Shown here piece by piece: positions 9,182 to 18,253 of a stretch of DNA of 44,323 nt. The notes beneath the pieces are model-generated. The model was not told the DNA's origin. It ran no database searches and was given only the letters and a program-made list of their open reading frames with translations. Source of the DNA: Phycisphaeraceae bacterium (GTDB lineage: Bacteria > Planctomycetota > Phycisphaerae > Phycisphaerales > Phycisphaeraceae); assembly GCA_002716625.1 (NCBI GenBank), contig PBAS01000065.1:1-44323 (forward strand), read 5' to 3'. A program made the translations under genes and the position numbers. Each line of letters starts with the position of its first letter. Within the stretch, counting starts at the first letter, position 1.

Positions 9182-9201
9182 TCTTCCCCCAGTGGGGGAG
9201 G
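9182..9201. other. GC-rich hairpin between rng and dxr
   Basis: The sequence TCCCCCAGTGGGGGA is a 6-base perfect inverted repeat with a 3-base loop, 3' of the RNase gene and 5' of dxr. No T-run follows on the minus strand, so it is not a classical intrinsic terminator. It could still end or stabilise the RNase E/G transcript. The rest of the 217-base gap shows nothing I recognise. Confidence 0.35.
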
Positions 9202-9329
9202 TGTTGATTGCACCGTATGACTCACCACGGGGCATTTAGGAATAACAAACCCTATTAATACCGAATTTGCCATTCACATTAACCTTGGCCGACCCAATGG
9301 GCATGCCAAACTCGTAAACCCTATGTCTT

Positions 9330-11228
9330 TTATTCGGCTTTCGTATCCGAATTTATGTTTGCAGGCTTTACCTTGGTTGAACGCTTTCGCGATCGCGGCT
9401 GGCTTAATGTTGGTGCCTTTACCGCCTGTTGCTCCTGAGGCGTATTGGCCGTAACGGTCATTTCACTGGTATTGCCCCCGCCTGCAGACGTACTGGCCTT
9501 TGATCTTTTCTTGCCGCCACGCCGCCGACGGCGGCGGCGGCGGGGTTTAGAACCTTGAGATTCATCCGCCTCAGCCTGCTTAGCCTTGGTATCCGAAGGT
9601 TCCTGTTCTGGTCCAGATGGCTCATCTTTATCAAACAGCTCATCGCGATCAGACGCCTCAATTGCCTCCAGCGTCGGAACGCCACCGATTCGAGCTGACT
9701 CGGCGTCAATCTTGCTCCCCTTGGCGTCATGTGCAACCAATTCAATCTCATCGACCGGTCCATGGTCATTGACACGAACCAGTACACGCTTGTTATAGCG
9801 TTTTTCAAGTTCCACTAGATCCGCTCGTTTGCGATTAAGAAGTTGAAATGCCACATCCGGACTTATTGTCAACTCGACATAACTGATACGGGACTGGTGT
9901 AACACCGTTGCGAGCCGTCGCATCAAATCAAGCAATACAGATTCAGGTGACTTCACTGCACCTGTCCCTTCACATGCAGGACAATCCATAAAGGTGGAAC
10001 GGCTGAGTGATGGACGCATCCGTTGCCGCGTCATCTCGAGGATACCAAACTGACTGATTGTCCCCACCCGTGTTCGTGCCCGATCACGCCGTAGATTCTG
10101 ACGGATCTGCTGTTCGATACTGCGTCGATGCTTGGCCTGTATCATGTCGATCAAATCCATCACAATCACACCGCCCAAATCACGCAGACGCAGTTGACGG
10201 CAGATTTCATCTGACGCTTCCTTGTTCACTTCGAAAGCCGTGGATTCCGCATCTTGGCTTGCGCGCATCTTCCCGCTATTTACATCAATCGCAACCAAGG
10301 CCTCAGTCGAATCAATTACCAACGAACCACCTGATTGCAACTCCACCGTACGACGGTGGATATTCTCGATCTGCTGCTCGATACCAAAACGGCGGAACAG
10401 TGGGATCGGCTCACGATAAATCATCACCTTAGAACTGGAACGCGGACTGGCGATCGCAAGAAAATCTTTGGCCCTTTGTGCTGCTGCTGGATCATCTACA
10501 ATAATCCGATCGATATCTGCTGAAAATACATCACGGATTGTGCGTACCACTAGATCTGATTCGGCGTACAGTTCGCCAACCTGTTCACTATGGCTACGAC
10601 GTTTTTCAATTGACGACCATAGCCGCTGCAGATACGCAAGATCCCGCTTCAGGTCCAGTTTGGTTCGACCGATCCCTGCTGTACGGACGATGAATCCGAA
10701 ATCTGGTGGAGGTTTCAATTCACTTAATAATTTTCGCAGTTCACGACGCGTCTGATCATTTTCGATTTTCCGAGATACACCCAATCGTTGCATGTGGGGC
10801 ATCATGACCAGCAAACGACCAGGAATTGACAGATAACTAGTAAGCGTGGGGCCCTTTGTCCCAATCCCTTCTTTCAGGATCTGCACCAAGACCTCTTGGC
10901 CACGATGAAGTGCTTGTTGAATTGGTGGTCGGTCACGGCGGCGGATCTTACGCCCCACGTTTTCTAGATCCTCCTTGGAATCCCCAGGGAAATACATCGG
11001 ATGCAAGTCAGTGATATGTAAAAACCCATTCCGTTCAAGACCAAAATCAATAAATGCTGCTTGGATTGACGGCTCAATATTGACCACCTTGCCGTTATAT
11101 ATATTACCGACATGCGACTCAGCGCTAGCACGCTCCTGGTAGATCTCCTCAAGCCGCCCATCGACCACTACCGCGATGCGACATTCTTCGCCTGGTACCG
11201 AATTTATGAGCATCTCACACTTGGCCAT
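9330..11228 (-). CDS. Ribonuclease E/G family protein
   Basis: A 632-residue RNase E/G endoribonuclease, which cuts single-stranded RNA in mRNA decay and rRNA processing. In order: an N-terminal S1 RNA-binding domain (about residues 35-125, GNIYNGKVVNIEPSIQAAFIDFG), the 5'-sensor and RNase H-like region, the catalytic region with the two metal-binding aspartates (VAIDVNSG and GVIVMDLIDM), and the zinc-link CPAC (DCPACEGTG). The C-terminal 120 or so residues are acidic then strongly basic (eight consecutive Arg, then GGKKRSK) and probably disordered and RNA-binding. It is shorter than E. coli RNase E (1061 residues) and longer than RNase G (489). The start is ATG 11228, 25 bases after the ptsI stop, so the two are likely co-transcribed. 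Confidence 0.93.
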   Translation of the reverse strand: MAKCEMLINSVPGEECRIAVVVDGRLEEIYQERASAESHVGNIYNGKVVNIEPSIQAAFIDFGLERNGFLHITDLHPMYFPGDSKEDLENVGRKIRRRDRPPIQQALHRGQEVLVQILKEGIGTKGPTLTSYLSIPGRLLVMMPHMQRLGVSRKIENDQTRRELRKLLSELKPPPDFGFIVRTAGIGRTKLDLKRDLAYLQRLWSSIEKRRSHSEQVGELYAESDLVVRTIRDVFSADIDRIIVDDPAAAQRAKDFLAIASPRSSSKVMIYREPIPLFRRFGIEQQIENIHRRTVELQSGGSLVIDSTEALVAIDVNSGKMRASQDAESTAFEVNKEASDEICRQLRLRDLGGVIVMDLIDMIQAKHRRSIEQQIRQNLRRDRARTRVGTISQFGILEMTRQRMRPSLSRSTFMDCPACEGTGAVKSPESVLLDLMRRLATVLHQSRISYVELTISPDVAFQLLNRKRADLVELEKRYNKRVLVRVNDHGPVDEIELVAHDAKGSKIDAESARIGGVPTLEAIEASDRDELFDKDEPSGPEQEPSDTKAKQAEADESQGSKPRRRRRRRRGGKKRSKASTSAGGGNTSEMTVTANTPQEQQAVKAPTLSQPRSRKRSTKVKPANINSDTKAE

Positions 11229-11253
11229 CGATCTTACGATCTCCTATACCCAA

Positions 11254-13017
11254 TTAGTCTACAGATAATCCTTCAAACACTTCAGGTACAACCTTCCTGG
11301 CTTCACTACGCAGATAATTAAACACCTCTCGATCCGACTCGAAATTGCTGGCACGACGCGCCACCCGACGGCACTGCGTCAAGGAAACGGAACGGATGAT
11401 TTTCTTCACTTCTGGAATCGCCGGCGGTGTCATTGATAGACTCCGATAGCCTAACCCCAGTAATAGTATGACGTACTCGGGCTCGCCTGCCATCTCGCCG
11501 CATAAACTGATATCTGTCTGTGTGCGATTCGCCGTGCGCAAAACGTCCTTGATCAACTGAATTACCGATGGATGGGCCGCCGAATACAAGCTGGCGACAC
11601 GCTCATTGCCACGATCAACAGCCAGTGTGTATTGAATCAGGTCATTGGTCCCAACGCTCAAAAAGTCAACTTCATCAGCATATATCTTGATTTGTATGGC
11701 AGTCGAAGGCACCTCGACCATGATCCCAATGGGCAGATCATCGGCATAGGCAATCCCCTCATCATGAAGATCCTCCATAACATCATTCATGATCATCTTC
11801 GCTTGTCGTAGTTCCATCATGTTGGAAATTAGTGGAAACATGACGCGAATTGGACCTGACGTGGAAGCACGCAGAATTGCCCGCAACTGAGTTTTAAATA
11901 ACGGCAGGTTTTGCAGGCAAAGCCGGATTGAACGGCAACCCAGAAAAGGGTTGCGTTCGATGTGATCCAAGTCGGCATCATCTGATGCCAGCTTGTCGGC
12001 ACCCAAGTCAAGGGTACGAATGGTAAGCGGCCGCCCCGCTAGTTTCACGACGGCTTCCATGTAAGCTTCATATTGCTGGTCCTCACTGGGCTCAGAATCA
12101 CTAGCCAAATAAAGAAATTCCGTACGGTAAAGCCCAATGCCTGTCGCCCCTTTTTCCAATGCGGCACTGATCTCGCTTGGAAACTCGATGTTGGCCTGAA
12201 TATTAATTTCAGTTCCATCCTTTGTAACCGCCGGCAACTGGCCAAAGCCATCTAGTGTTGTTTCATGATCGGCGATCCGACGCACAGTTTTCCGATAAGT
12301 CATGAGTTGAGCCGCATCGGGCCGTACGATTACAGTGCCACGGTTACCGTCAATAATCACGGTATCGCCAGTGTTGACCGCGCCAGTTACATCTTCTAGC
12401 CCCACAACCGCAGGGATACCCAGTGCATGAGCAAGAATTGCTGTATGACTGGTTGACCCACCTGCATCTGTGGCCAGTGCTTTGATCTTAGACTTGTCTA
12501 GACTGGCCGTTTGACTTGGAGTGAGATCATGCGCGATAACCACCGCATCGCGTTGCAGGTGGCCAAGTTCGGCACGTGTATGACCAATCAGGTGGCCAAG
12601 GATACGCCGCTCGATATCCCACACATCCTTGACCCGTTGGCGGAAATAACGGTTGTCTAAATTTCGGATCATCATGGCTTGGCGACGTAAAACCACATAA
12701 ACTGCATACTCGGCTGTAACTTTTTCAGATTCAATCAGTTTTTGGATCTGTCCGGTAAGATGCGGATCGCGCAACATGCCTGCATGGAAGTCGAATATCT
12801 TAGCCAACTCGGGGCCCAGCGTGGCTGATGCCTGTTCTCTTAGCTGGTCGATATCGGCTAGGCTTTGGTGAATAGCCGCTTCCAGGCGACCATGCTCACT
12901 CGGAATTTTTGATGCTGAAATTGTATGACGCGGAATCCGCACGTCCTCAGCATCAACAACAACCGCTTGGGCGATTGCAACACCGGGGGAAACTTGAATG
13001 CCCTGTTTTATATGCAT
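11254..13017 (-). CDS. ptsI: Phosphoenolpyruvate-protein phosphotransferase (PTS enzyme I)
   Basis: A 587-residue enzyme I, the cytoplasmic kinase that takes phosphate from phosphoenolpyruvate onto a histidine and passes it to HPr. The phosphohistidine is His191 in GGSTSHTAILAHALGIPAVVG, matching His189 of E. coli. The C-terminal PEP-binding barrel has TGIGLYRTEFLYL, VMFPLISNMMELR and the active-site cysteine in SLCGEMAGEPEY. Length is normal. It lies between metK and the RNase gene. No HPr or enzyme II gene is in the window, so whether it serves sugar uptake or a purely regulatory chain cannot be told here. Confidence 0.95.
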   Translation of the reverse strand: MHIKQGIQVSPGVAIAQAVVVDAEDVRIPRHTISASKIPSEHGRLEAAIHQSLADIDQLREQASATLGPELAKIFDFHAGMLRDPHLTGQIQKLIESEKVTAEYAVYVVLRRQAMMIRNLDNRYFRQRVKDVWDIERRILGHLIGHTRAELGHLQRDAVVIAHDLTPSQTASLDKSKIKALATDAGGSTSHTAILAHALGIPAVVGLEDVTGAVNTGDTVIIDGNRGTVIVRPDAAQLMTYRKTVRRIADHETTLDGFGQLPAVTKDGTEINIQANIEFPSEISAALEKGATGIGLYRTEFLYLASDSEPSEDQQYEAYMEAVVKLAGRPLTIRTLDLGADKLASDDADLDHIERNPFLGCRSIRLCLQNLPLFKTQLRAILRASTSGPIRVMFPLISNMMELRQAKMIMNDVMEDLHDEGIAYADDLPIGIMVEVPSTAIQIKIYADEVDFLSVGTNDLIQYTLAVDRGNERVASLYSAAHPSVIQLIKDVLRTANRTQTDISLCGEMAGEPEYVILLLGLGYRSLSMTPPAIPEVKKIIRSVSLTQCRRVARRASNFESDREVFNYLRSEARKVVPEVFEGLSVD

Positions 13018-13085
13018 GATTAATTGGAGAGCCGGTGGTCGATAAACGCTGGAACCTTATCGCATCATGTAAACTGACGCGGTAT

Positions 13086-13105
13086 GGTCGGGCAGGCCAT
13101 CGACC
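13086..13105 (-). other. Short hairpin just after the metK stop codon
   Basis: GGTCG (13086-13090) and CGACC (13101-13105) form a 5-base stem with a 10-base loop directly after the metK TAA at 13108-13110. No T-run follows on the minus strand, so it is at best a weak terminator or a chance repeat. Confidence 0.25.
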
Positions 13106-13107
13106 TA

Positions 13108-14301
13108 TTACACACCAGCAGCTGCGGTGAGTTTTTTGGCCATGTCAGTACGTTCCCAAGTGAATCCGGTTCGGCCAAAATGACCGTGACGTGCGGTCTG
13201 CTCATAGATCGGCCGACGCAGTTTCAGGTGTTTGATGATCCCTTTTGGTGTCAAAGGGAAGAACCGACGAACAAGCTGTTCAATCCTAGCCTCATCGATT
13301 CGTGCTGTTTCATTTGTATCAACGCGTACGGAAAGCGGATCAGGTAGTCCAATTGCATAGGACAACTGGATCTCACAAATATCAGCCAAGCGAGCTGCAA
13401 CAATATTCTTGGCCACATAGCGTGCCATGTAACTCGCCGAACGATCGACCTTCGTTGGATCCTTACCAGAAAAGGCCCCTCCCCCATGTCTGCCACGACC
13501 GCCATATGTGTCAACAATAATCTTGCGGCCCGTTAGCCCCGTATCGCCATGAGGACCACCAATCTCGAACTGACCGGTGGGGTTTACATGAATGATGACC
13601 TTTTTCCGATTATAGAGGCGCTTTGGCATGCATGGTTCGATGATGTGCTTCGTTACAAGCCGTTTCAACTGGGCCTGGCGTGCTGACCCGTTCCAGTCTG
13701 GCGTATGTTGGGTTGAAAATACCACGGTATGAATGCCGACAGGTTTCTGATGGTCATACTCTATGGTAACCTGACTTTTTGCATCAGGGCGAAGTCCTTT
13801 AATCAAACCCCGCTGACGAACATTTGCATGACGTTCAACGAGTCGATGAGACAAATCGATGGGTAGCGGCATCAACCGAGGTGTCTCACGACAGGCAAAA
13901 CCAAACATCAAACCTTGGTCTCCTGCACCTTCCTTGTCTACTCCCATAGCAATGTCGCCTGATTGGCTATGCAAAGTCCGAATCACTGCACAACTATCTG
14001 CATCGAATTTCATTGTGGGGTCGGTATAGCCAATCCGTCTCAATGTCTTGCGAACAGTTTTTTCAACGTTATTCAACGCATCAACACCCGCCTTTTTATG
14101 AACCGTAACCTCCCCCGCAACCACAACTAGGCCGGTGGTGCAAAGCGTTTCACAGGCACAACGCACATGGGGATCAGCGGCAATCAGGCTATCTAGAACG
14201 GCATCTGAAATCTGGTCGGACACTTTGTCTGGGTGCCCCATCGAAACCGACTCGCTTGTAAATAAACGACTTCCATTTAATGCTTTATAATTCATAACCA
14301 T
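13108..14301 (-). CDS. metK: S-adenosylmethionine synthetase
   Basis: MetK makes S-adenosylmethionine from methionine and ATP. From the ATG at 14301 the protein is 397 residues, the usual family length. Seen are [20 protein letters not shown] with the catalytic His, the nucleotide-binding [12 protein letters not shown], and the metal/phosphate loop [17 protein letters not shown]. The start is chosen because a GGAGG lies 13 bases upstream and the family begins near LFTSESV; the 29 extra codons of open frame upstream look noncoding. It sits between nhaP and ptsI. I looked for a SAM-sensing leader upstream and did not recognise one. Confidence 0.96.
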   Translation of the reverse strand: MVMNYKALNGSRLFTSESVSMGHPDKVSDQISDAVLDSLIAADPHVRCACETLCTTGLVVVAGEVTVHKKAGVDALNNVEKTVRKTLRRIGYTDPTMKFDADSCAVIRTLHSQSGDIAMGVDKEGAGDQGLMFGFACRETPRLMPLPIDLSHRLVERHANVRQRGLIKGLRPDAKSQVTIEYDHQKPVGIHTVVFSTQHTPDWNGSARQAQLKRLVTKHIIEPCMPKRLYNRKKVIIHVNPTGQFEIGGPHGDTGLTGRKIIVDTYGGRGRHGGGAFSGKDPTKVDRSASYMARYVAKNIVAARLADICEIQLSYAIGLPDPLSVRVDTNETARIDEARIEQLVRRFFPLTPKGIIKHLKLRRPIYEQTARHGHFGRTGFTWERTDMAKKLTAAAGV

Positions 14302-14497
14302 AAAGTTGCTGGTGCCTCCAATCGTGAATAGATACCAAAGCATACCGATTTCCTGTTGGGGGGTACAGAACCAAAAAGTGGCAGCCAACTGGGTGGGGTG
14401 AAATGGTGGCCTGCCTCATCTTGCAGATCACCGATAAAGTCAATGGAGTTATGAACGATGCGTGCGATGATAGCTGTATCAGACATCCTGCTGCAGT

Positions 14498-15769
14498 TTA
14501 TTTGCCGTGGCCACAAGCCCGTAGCAATGGTGCAACGGTTAACCCCTGGACAATGATGCTGAACACGACAACAACATAAGTAATGGCAATGATTGCATCG
14601 CGTTCAGCTATATGTTCGCCATGTATCGCCTTGGGAATAGAAAGTGCAAGAGCCACCGAAATTCCACCGCGTAATCCAGACCACGTGATAATTTTGGCTG
14701 TATGGGGTGTCATCTTTCGATGCCGACGAAATACCTGAACCAATCCACCAACTACAATAAACCGGGCTAAGAGTGTGGCTGGTATCGCTACGAGCCCCGC
14801 GAGTAAGAATTTACCTGTAAAAGTAAGCACCAGCATTTCAAGACCAATTAACACAAACAATACTGCATTAAGTAATTCATCTACAAGTTCCCAAAATGTA
14901 TCGAGATGTTCACGTGTTGAATCGCTCATGGCCAACGTCCGCCCGTGATTACCGATCAGTAACCCTGCCACAACCATTGCGATCGGACCGGACAAGTGCA
15001 GGTGATTACAGAACGCATAGCCACCTGCCACCAAAGCCAATGAGATTAGAATTTCAACCTGATAGTTATCGACCGACTTGAGCATACGGTAGGCAATAAA
15101 TCCAAGTATTAACCCGGTAAGTAGACCACCTCCTGTTTCCACAGTAAATAATCGAATAATCCCACCAACTGTCATATCGATATGACCGCCATGACCAAAA
15201 CCTGCAATACCGGCAAGCACAAGAAAAACAACAACGCCAACACCATCATTGAATAAAGACTCACCAGCAATATTCGTTTTGAGTGCTTTGGGTGCACCAA
15301 CTGTCTTAAGAATTCCCAAAACCGCTATTGGATCAGTTGGTGAGATAAGGGCTCCAAAAAGCAGGCAATAGATAAATGCCAGATCAATCCCAACAACGTA
15401 CTTGCCAATGAACCAGACGAACACTGCGATTATTGCCGTTGAAATCAGGACCCCAATTGAAGCCAAAAGTGCAATAACAGGTCCCTGTTTTGCCAAATCA
15501 CCCAAATTGATGTGCAACGCACCGGCAAATAGGAGAAATGCGAGCATGCCGTTCATGAGTGCCTGCTCAAAATCAATTTGCTCCAAAACACCACGCCCCC
15601 ACAATGCAACACTAGGTACCACATAACCAAGAGCAATTAACAGCAATGATGTCATCAAGGCCAAAATCATCAGCCCAATCGTGGTTGGCAACCGCAACCA
15701 CCGATGATTGATGTAGCTAAACAACGCTGCAAGCGTCAGCAACGCTGCAATAAAATCTGGAATGTTCAT
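14498..15769 (-). CDS. Na+/H+ antiporter, CPA1 (NhaP) family
   Basis: A polytopic membrane protein of 423 residues with about 12 hydrophobic segments and the cation:proton antiporter-1 signature GESLFNDGVGVVVFLVL, whose Asn-Asp pair is the ion-binding site. Other family segments are GALISPTDPIAVLGILK and WSGLRGGISVALALSIP. It exchanges cytoplasmic Na+ (or K+/Li+) for H+ and so controls pH and salt. The ATG at 15769 is preferred over an in-frame start 12 codons earlier because it begins directly at the first membrane segment. It diverges from fumC. Ion preference is not predictable. Confidence 0.92.
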   Translation of the reverse strand: MNIPDFIAALLTLAALFSYINHRWLRLPTTIGLMILALMTSLLLIALGYVVPSVALWGRGVLEQIDFEQALMNGMLAFLLFAGALHINLGDLAKQGPVIALLASIGVLISTAIIAVFVWFIGKYVVGIDLAFIYCLLFGALISPTDPIAVLGILKTVGAPKALKTNIAGESLFNDGVGVVVFLVLAGIAGFGHGGHIDMTVGGIIRLFTVETGGGLLTGLILGFIAYRMLKSVDNYQVEILISLALVAGGYAFCNHLHLSGPIAMVVAGLLIGNHGRTLAMSDSTREHLDTFWELVDELLNAVLFVLIGLEMLVLTFTGKFLLAGLVAIPATLLARFIVVGGLVQVFRRHRKMTPHTAKIITWSGLRGGISVALALSIPKAIHGEHIAERDAIIAITYVVVVFSIIVQGLTVAPLLRACGHGK

Positions 15770-15852
15770 GACTGAAATTCTCGGTGCAGGCATACACGGA
15801 ACCAAATTGCCTGCAAGTTTAAAGGACTACAAACCTACCCCATACTCCTCAA

Positions 15853-15882
15853 ATTATCCCACCAGGCAACCTTGATCGCCAA
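15853..15882 (-). promoter_or_regulatory. Candidate promoter for the Na+/H+ antiporter gene
   Basis: Minus-strand TTGGCG (15877-15882) is followed, with 18 bases between, by GATAAT (15853-15858), matching 4/6 and 5/6 of the sigma-70 consensus. It lies about 85 bases upstream of the antiporter ATG in the divergent gap with fumC. Consensus match only. Confidence 0.28.
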
Positions 15883-15981
15883 AATCTCAATTTCTGCTAC
15901 CCTGACAATGTAATGCCCCCGGAATCTGTACGTAATACTGGGGCGAGTTCGTATGCAATCTTGATTTGAGGATCAATTGTG

Positions 15982-17400
15982 ATGAGTCAGGCCGCTTACC
16001 GTACCGAGAAGGATTCAATGGGTGAGATGAAGGTTCCCGACTGGGCACTTTGGGGTGCCAGTACACAACGAGCCGTTGAGAACTTTCCGATCAGCGGCCG
16101 GGGAATCCCGGCCGAAGTTGTACATGCCTTTGGGCTGTTAAAAGCAGCATGTGCACAGGTCAATAAAGACCTGGGCAAGCTTGAGCCAACACTTGCCAAC
16201 GCAATCATCGATGCATCCAATGAAGTGGCTCAGGGTAAACATGACAAACATTTTGTGGTTGATGTCTATCAAACTGGTTCGGGCACCAGTTCAAATATGA
16301 ATGCCAATGAGGTTATTGCCAATATTGTTAGCCAAAAAGCGGGAAAAGGAATTGGATCCAAGGAACCTGCCCATCCCAATGATCATGTGAATATGGGCCA
16401 ATCCTCTAACGATACGTTTCCTGCTGCTATGCACATTGCCGCAGCAGTTGCAATCAAACAAAACCTAGAGCCAGCTGCATTGGGGTTACAAAAGGTGCTT
16501 GATGGCCAGGCAAAAGACTGGGACCAGATTGTCAAAATCGGACGAACCCACCTTATGGATGCTACACCAATCCGCGTAGGCCAAGTTTTCTCCGGCTATG
16601 CCTCGGCTGTTGATATGTGGTTATGCAACGGCGCAAAACGTAGTTTCGATGAAATGCGTACCAACATGCCGATCTGGGGAACAGCTGTTGGAACCGGCAT
16701 TAATACGCATGTGGAGTTCGGCCAACGCGTATGTGGGGCATTGTCAAAATCGACGGGGGTTAATTTTGAAGAAGCAGTTAATCATCCTGAATCACAATCA
16801 GCCAAAGGGAGTTTTGTCCAAGCCTCAGGCAACCTTAAATCGTCAGCCGTAGCACTTTCGAAAATTGCCAATGATATCCGGTGGTTAGGATCTGGACCTC
16901 GCTGTGGCATCTTTGAGCTGAGTCTACCGGAGATTCAACCCGGCTCGTCGATCATGCCGGGTAAAGTCAATCCGGTAATCTGCGAAAGTGTCATTCAGGT
17001 CGCAGCGCGTGTGATCGCTAATGACGCAGCGGTAACTTATGGTGGATTCGGCGGTGTCGGGTCCATTATGGAATTAAACGTGGCAATGCCACTGATTGCT
17101 GATGCAATCATGGATTCAATTAATCTGCTGGCAAATGTCAGTAATGTCTTCGTTGACAAACTTTTATCTGATTTGGTGGTCAATCAACAACGATGTACAG
17201 ATTTAATCGATCAATCCTTAATGATGGTCACAAGCTTAGCCCCGAAATTAGGCTACGACAATGCAGCCAAGCTTGCCAAGCAGGCGTTTACCGAGAACAA
17301 GACCATCAGGCAACTCGTTCAGGATCAAAATCTCATGGAAGCAAAAGAGTTGGACACATTACTTGATCCAAGAGCCATGACGCAACCGGGTGTAGATTAA
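15982..17400 (+). CDS. fumC: Class II fumarate hydratase
   Basis: A 472-residue fumarase C, the iron-independent TCA-cycle enzyme that hydrates fumarate to L-malate. Family motifs are YRTEKDSMGEMKVP at the start, TGSGTSSNMNANEV, GQSSNDTFPAAMHI, and the superfamily signature GSSIMPGKVNPV with the catalytic serine loop. Length is normal. GAGG at 15968-15971 serves either the GTG at 15979 (7 bases) or the adjacent ATG at 15982 (10 bases); I use the ATG. It is monocistronic, divergent from the antiporter, and ends 12 bases from the end of pgl, which faces it. Confidence 0.97.
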   Translation: MSQAAYRTEKDSMGEMKVPDWALWGASTQRAVENFPISGRGIPAEVVHAFGLLKAACAQVNKDLGKLEPTLANAIIDASNEVAQGKHDKHFVVDVYQTGSGTSSNMNANEVIANIVSQKAGKGIGSKEPAHPNDHVNMGQSSNDTFPAAMHIAAAVAIKQNLEPAALGLQKVLDGQAKDWDQIVKIGRTHLMDATPIRVGQVFSGYASAVDMWLCNGAKRSFDEMRTNMPIWGTAVGTGINTHVEFGQRVCGALSKSTGVNFEEAVNHPESQSAKGSFVQASGNLKSSAVALSKIANDIRWLGSGPRCGIFELSLPEIQPGSSIMPGKVNPVICESVIQVAARVIANDAAVTYGGFGGVGSIMELNVAMPLIADAIMDSINLLANVSNVFVDKLLSDLVVNQQRCTDLIDQSLMMVTSLAPKLGYDNAAKLAKQAFTENKTIRQLVQDQNLMEAKELDTLLDPRAMTQPGVD

Positions 17401-17412
17401 ACCGGCAACAGT

Positions 17413-18171
17413 TCACTCCACAGCTTCAGTATCAAGAAACCAAGTGAGCACACCATTCGGATCAGATGGATCTATGCCGGTGATAGGTAGATTTTTCACA
17501 TCAGGTCCAGTTTCTTGCAGTTGCTGATCAACACGCTGTAGTGTTTCCTTTTTTCTGGACCCTGTTACAAGCACCGCCACTTGCCGTGCGGCATTGAGCA
17601 AAGGATAGGTCATGGTTACCCGCGGTGGTAATGCAACCGCAGGACCGTCGTTGAGCATGACCCATTTGTTGGTTTCCGTAAGTGCAGGCGAATTAGGAAA
17701 CAAACTGGCGGTATGCCCATCCTCACCCATTCCTAATAGGACAAAATCTAGAACCGGCAGACCATTGGAGACTTCCTGACCCGCTAAAGCCTGACGCAAT
17801 TCATCTTCATAAGCAGTCGCGGGATCCTGCGCCAAAACCGGTATAGCATGAACACAACGTTTGGGTGTAGGTACATGGTCCATCAGTGTTTCTCGAATCA
17901 TGCGGATATTGCTCCGTTCATCACTTTCTGGAATACAACGCTCATCAGCAAGCCAGATATGTGTCTGTTTCCAAGGCAACGCACGAAATTGCGGGTCCGT
18001 CACTAAACGCATGTAAAAACGCTCCGGCGTCAAACCGCCCGAGAGGGCCAAGTGAAAAACCTTGCTTTCCTCGACGGCCTGTTCAGCAGCACCCAACATG
18101 GCACATGCCAGATCGTCGTAAAGTTTGTCTGCAGTCAAAGCGATATGAATATTTCCGCTTAATGTAAGCAT
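17413..18171 (-). CDS. pgl: 6-phosphogluconolactonase
   Basis: A 252-residue Pgl, which hydrolyses 6-phosphoglucono-1,5-lactone to 6-phosphogluconate, step two of the oxidative pentose phosphate pathway. Seen are LALSGGLTPERFY, WLADERCIPESDERSN and LGMGEDGHTASLFPNS, the three conserved blocks of the SugarP isomerase-like fold. I favour ATG 18171 because the family starts just before this point; a GTG at 18207 would add 12 residues of unlikely sequence. It is directly downstream of zwf (82 bases), which makes its substrate, so the two form an operon. Confidence 0.94.
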   Translation of the reverse strand: MLTLSGNIHIALTADKLYDDLACAMLGAAEQAVEESKVFHLALSGGLTPERFYMRLVTDPQFRALPWKQTHIWLADERCIPESDERSNIRMIRETLMDHVPTPKRCVHAIPVLAQDPATAYEDELRQALAGQEVSNGLPVLDFVLLGMGEDGHTASLFPNSPALTETNKWVMLNDGPAVALPPRVTMTYPLLNAARQVAVLVTGSRKKETLQRVDQQLQETGPDVKNLPITGIDPSDPNGVLTWFLDTEAVE

Positions 18172-18253
18172 CTTTTCAGATCTTGGGGTAAATCGGCGGA
18201 GGCTCACCAGGCAAAATCCACTTTAATCCATCCACGGTACTGGACCACATCTG

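Noticed and set aside
14302-14497. SAM riboswitch or leader peptide in front of metK
   Set aside because: The region has modest open frames and short repeats, but I found none of the known SAM-sensing consensus cores.
14292-14516. A 74-codon frame between the antiporter and metK
   Set aside because: It overlaps both neighbours, lacks a ribosome binding site and resembles no family; probably noncoding.
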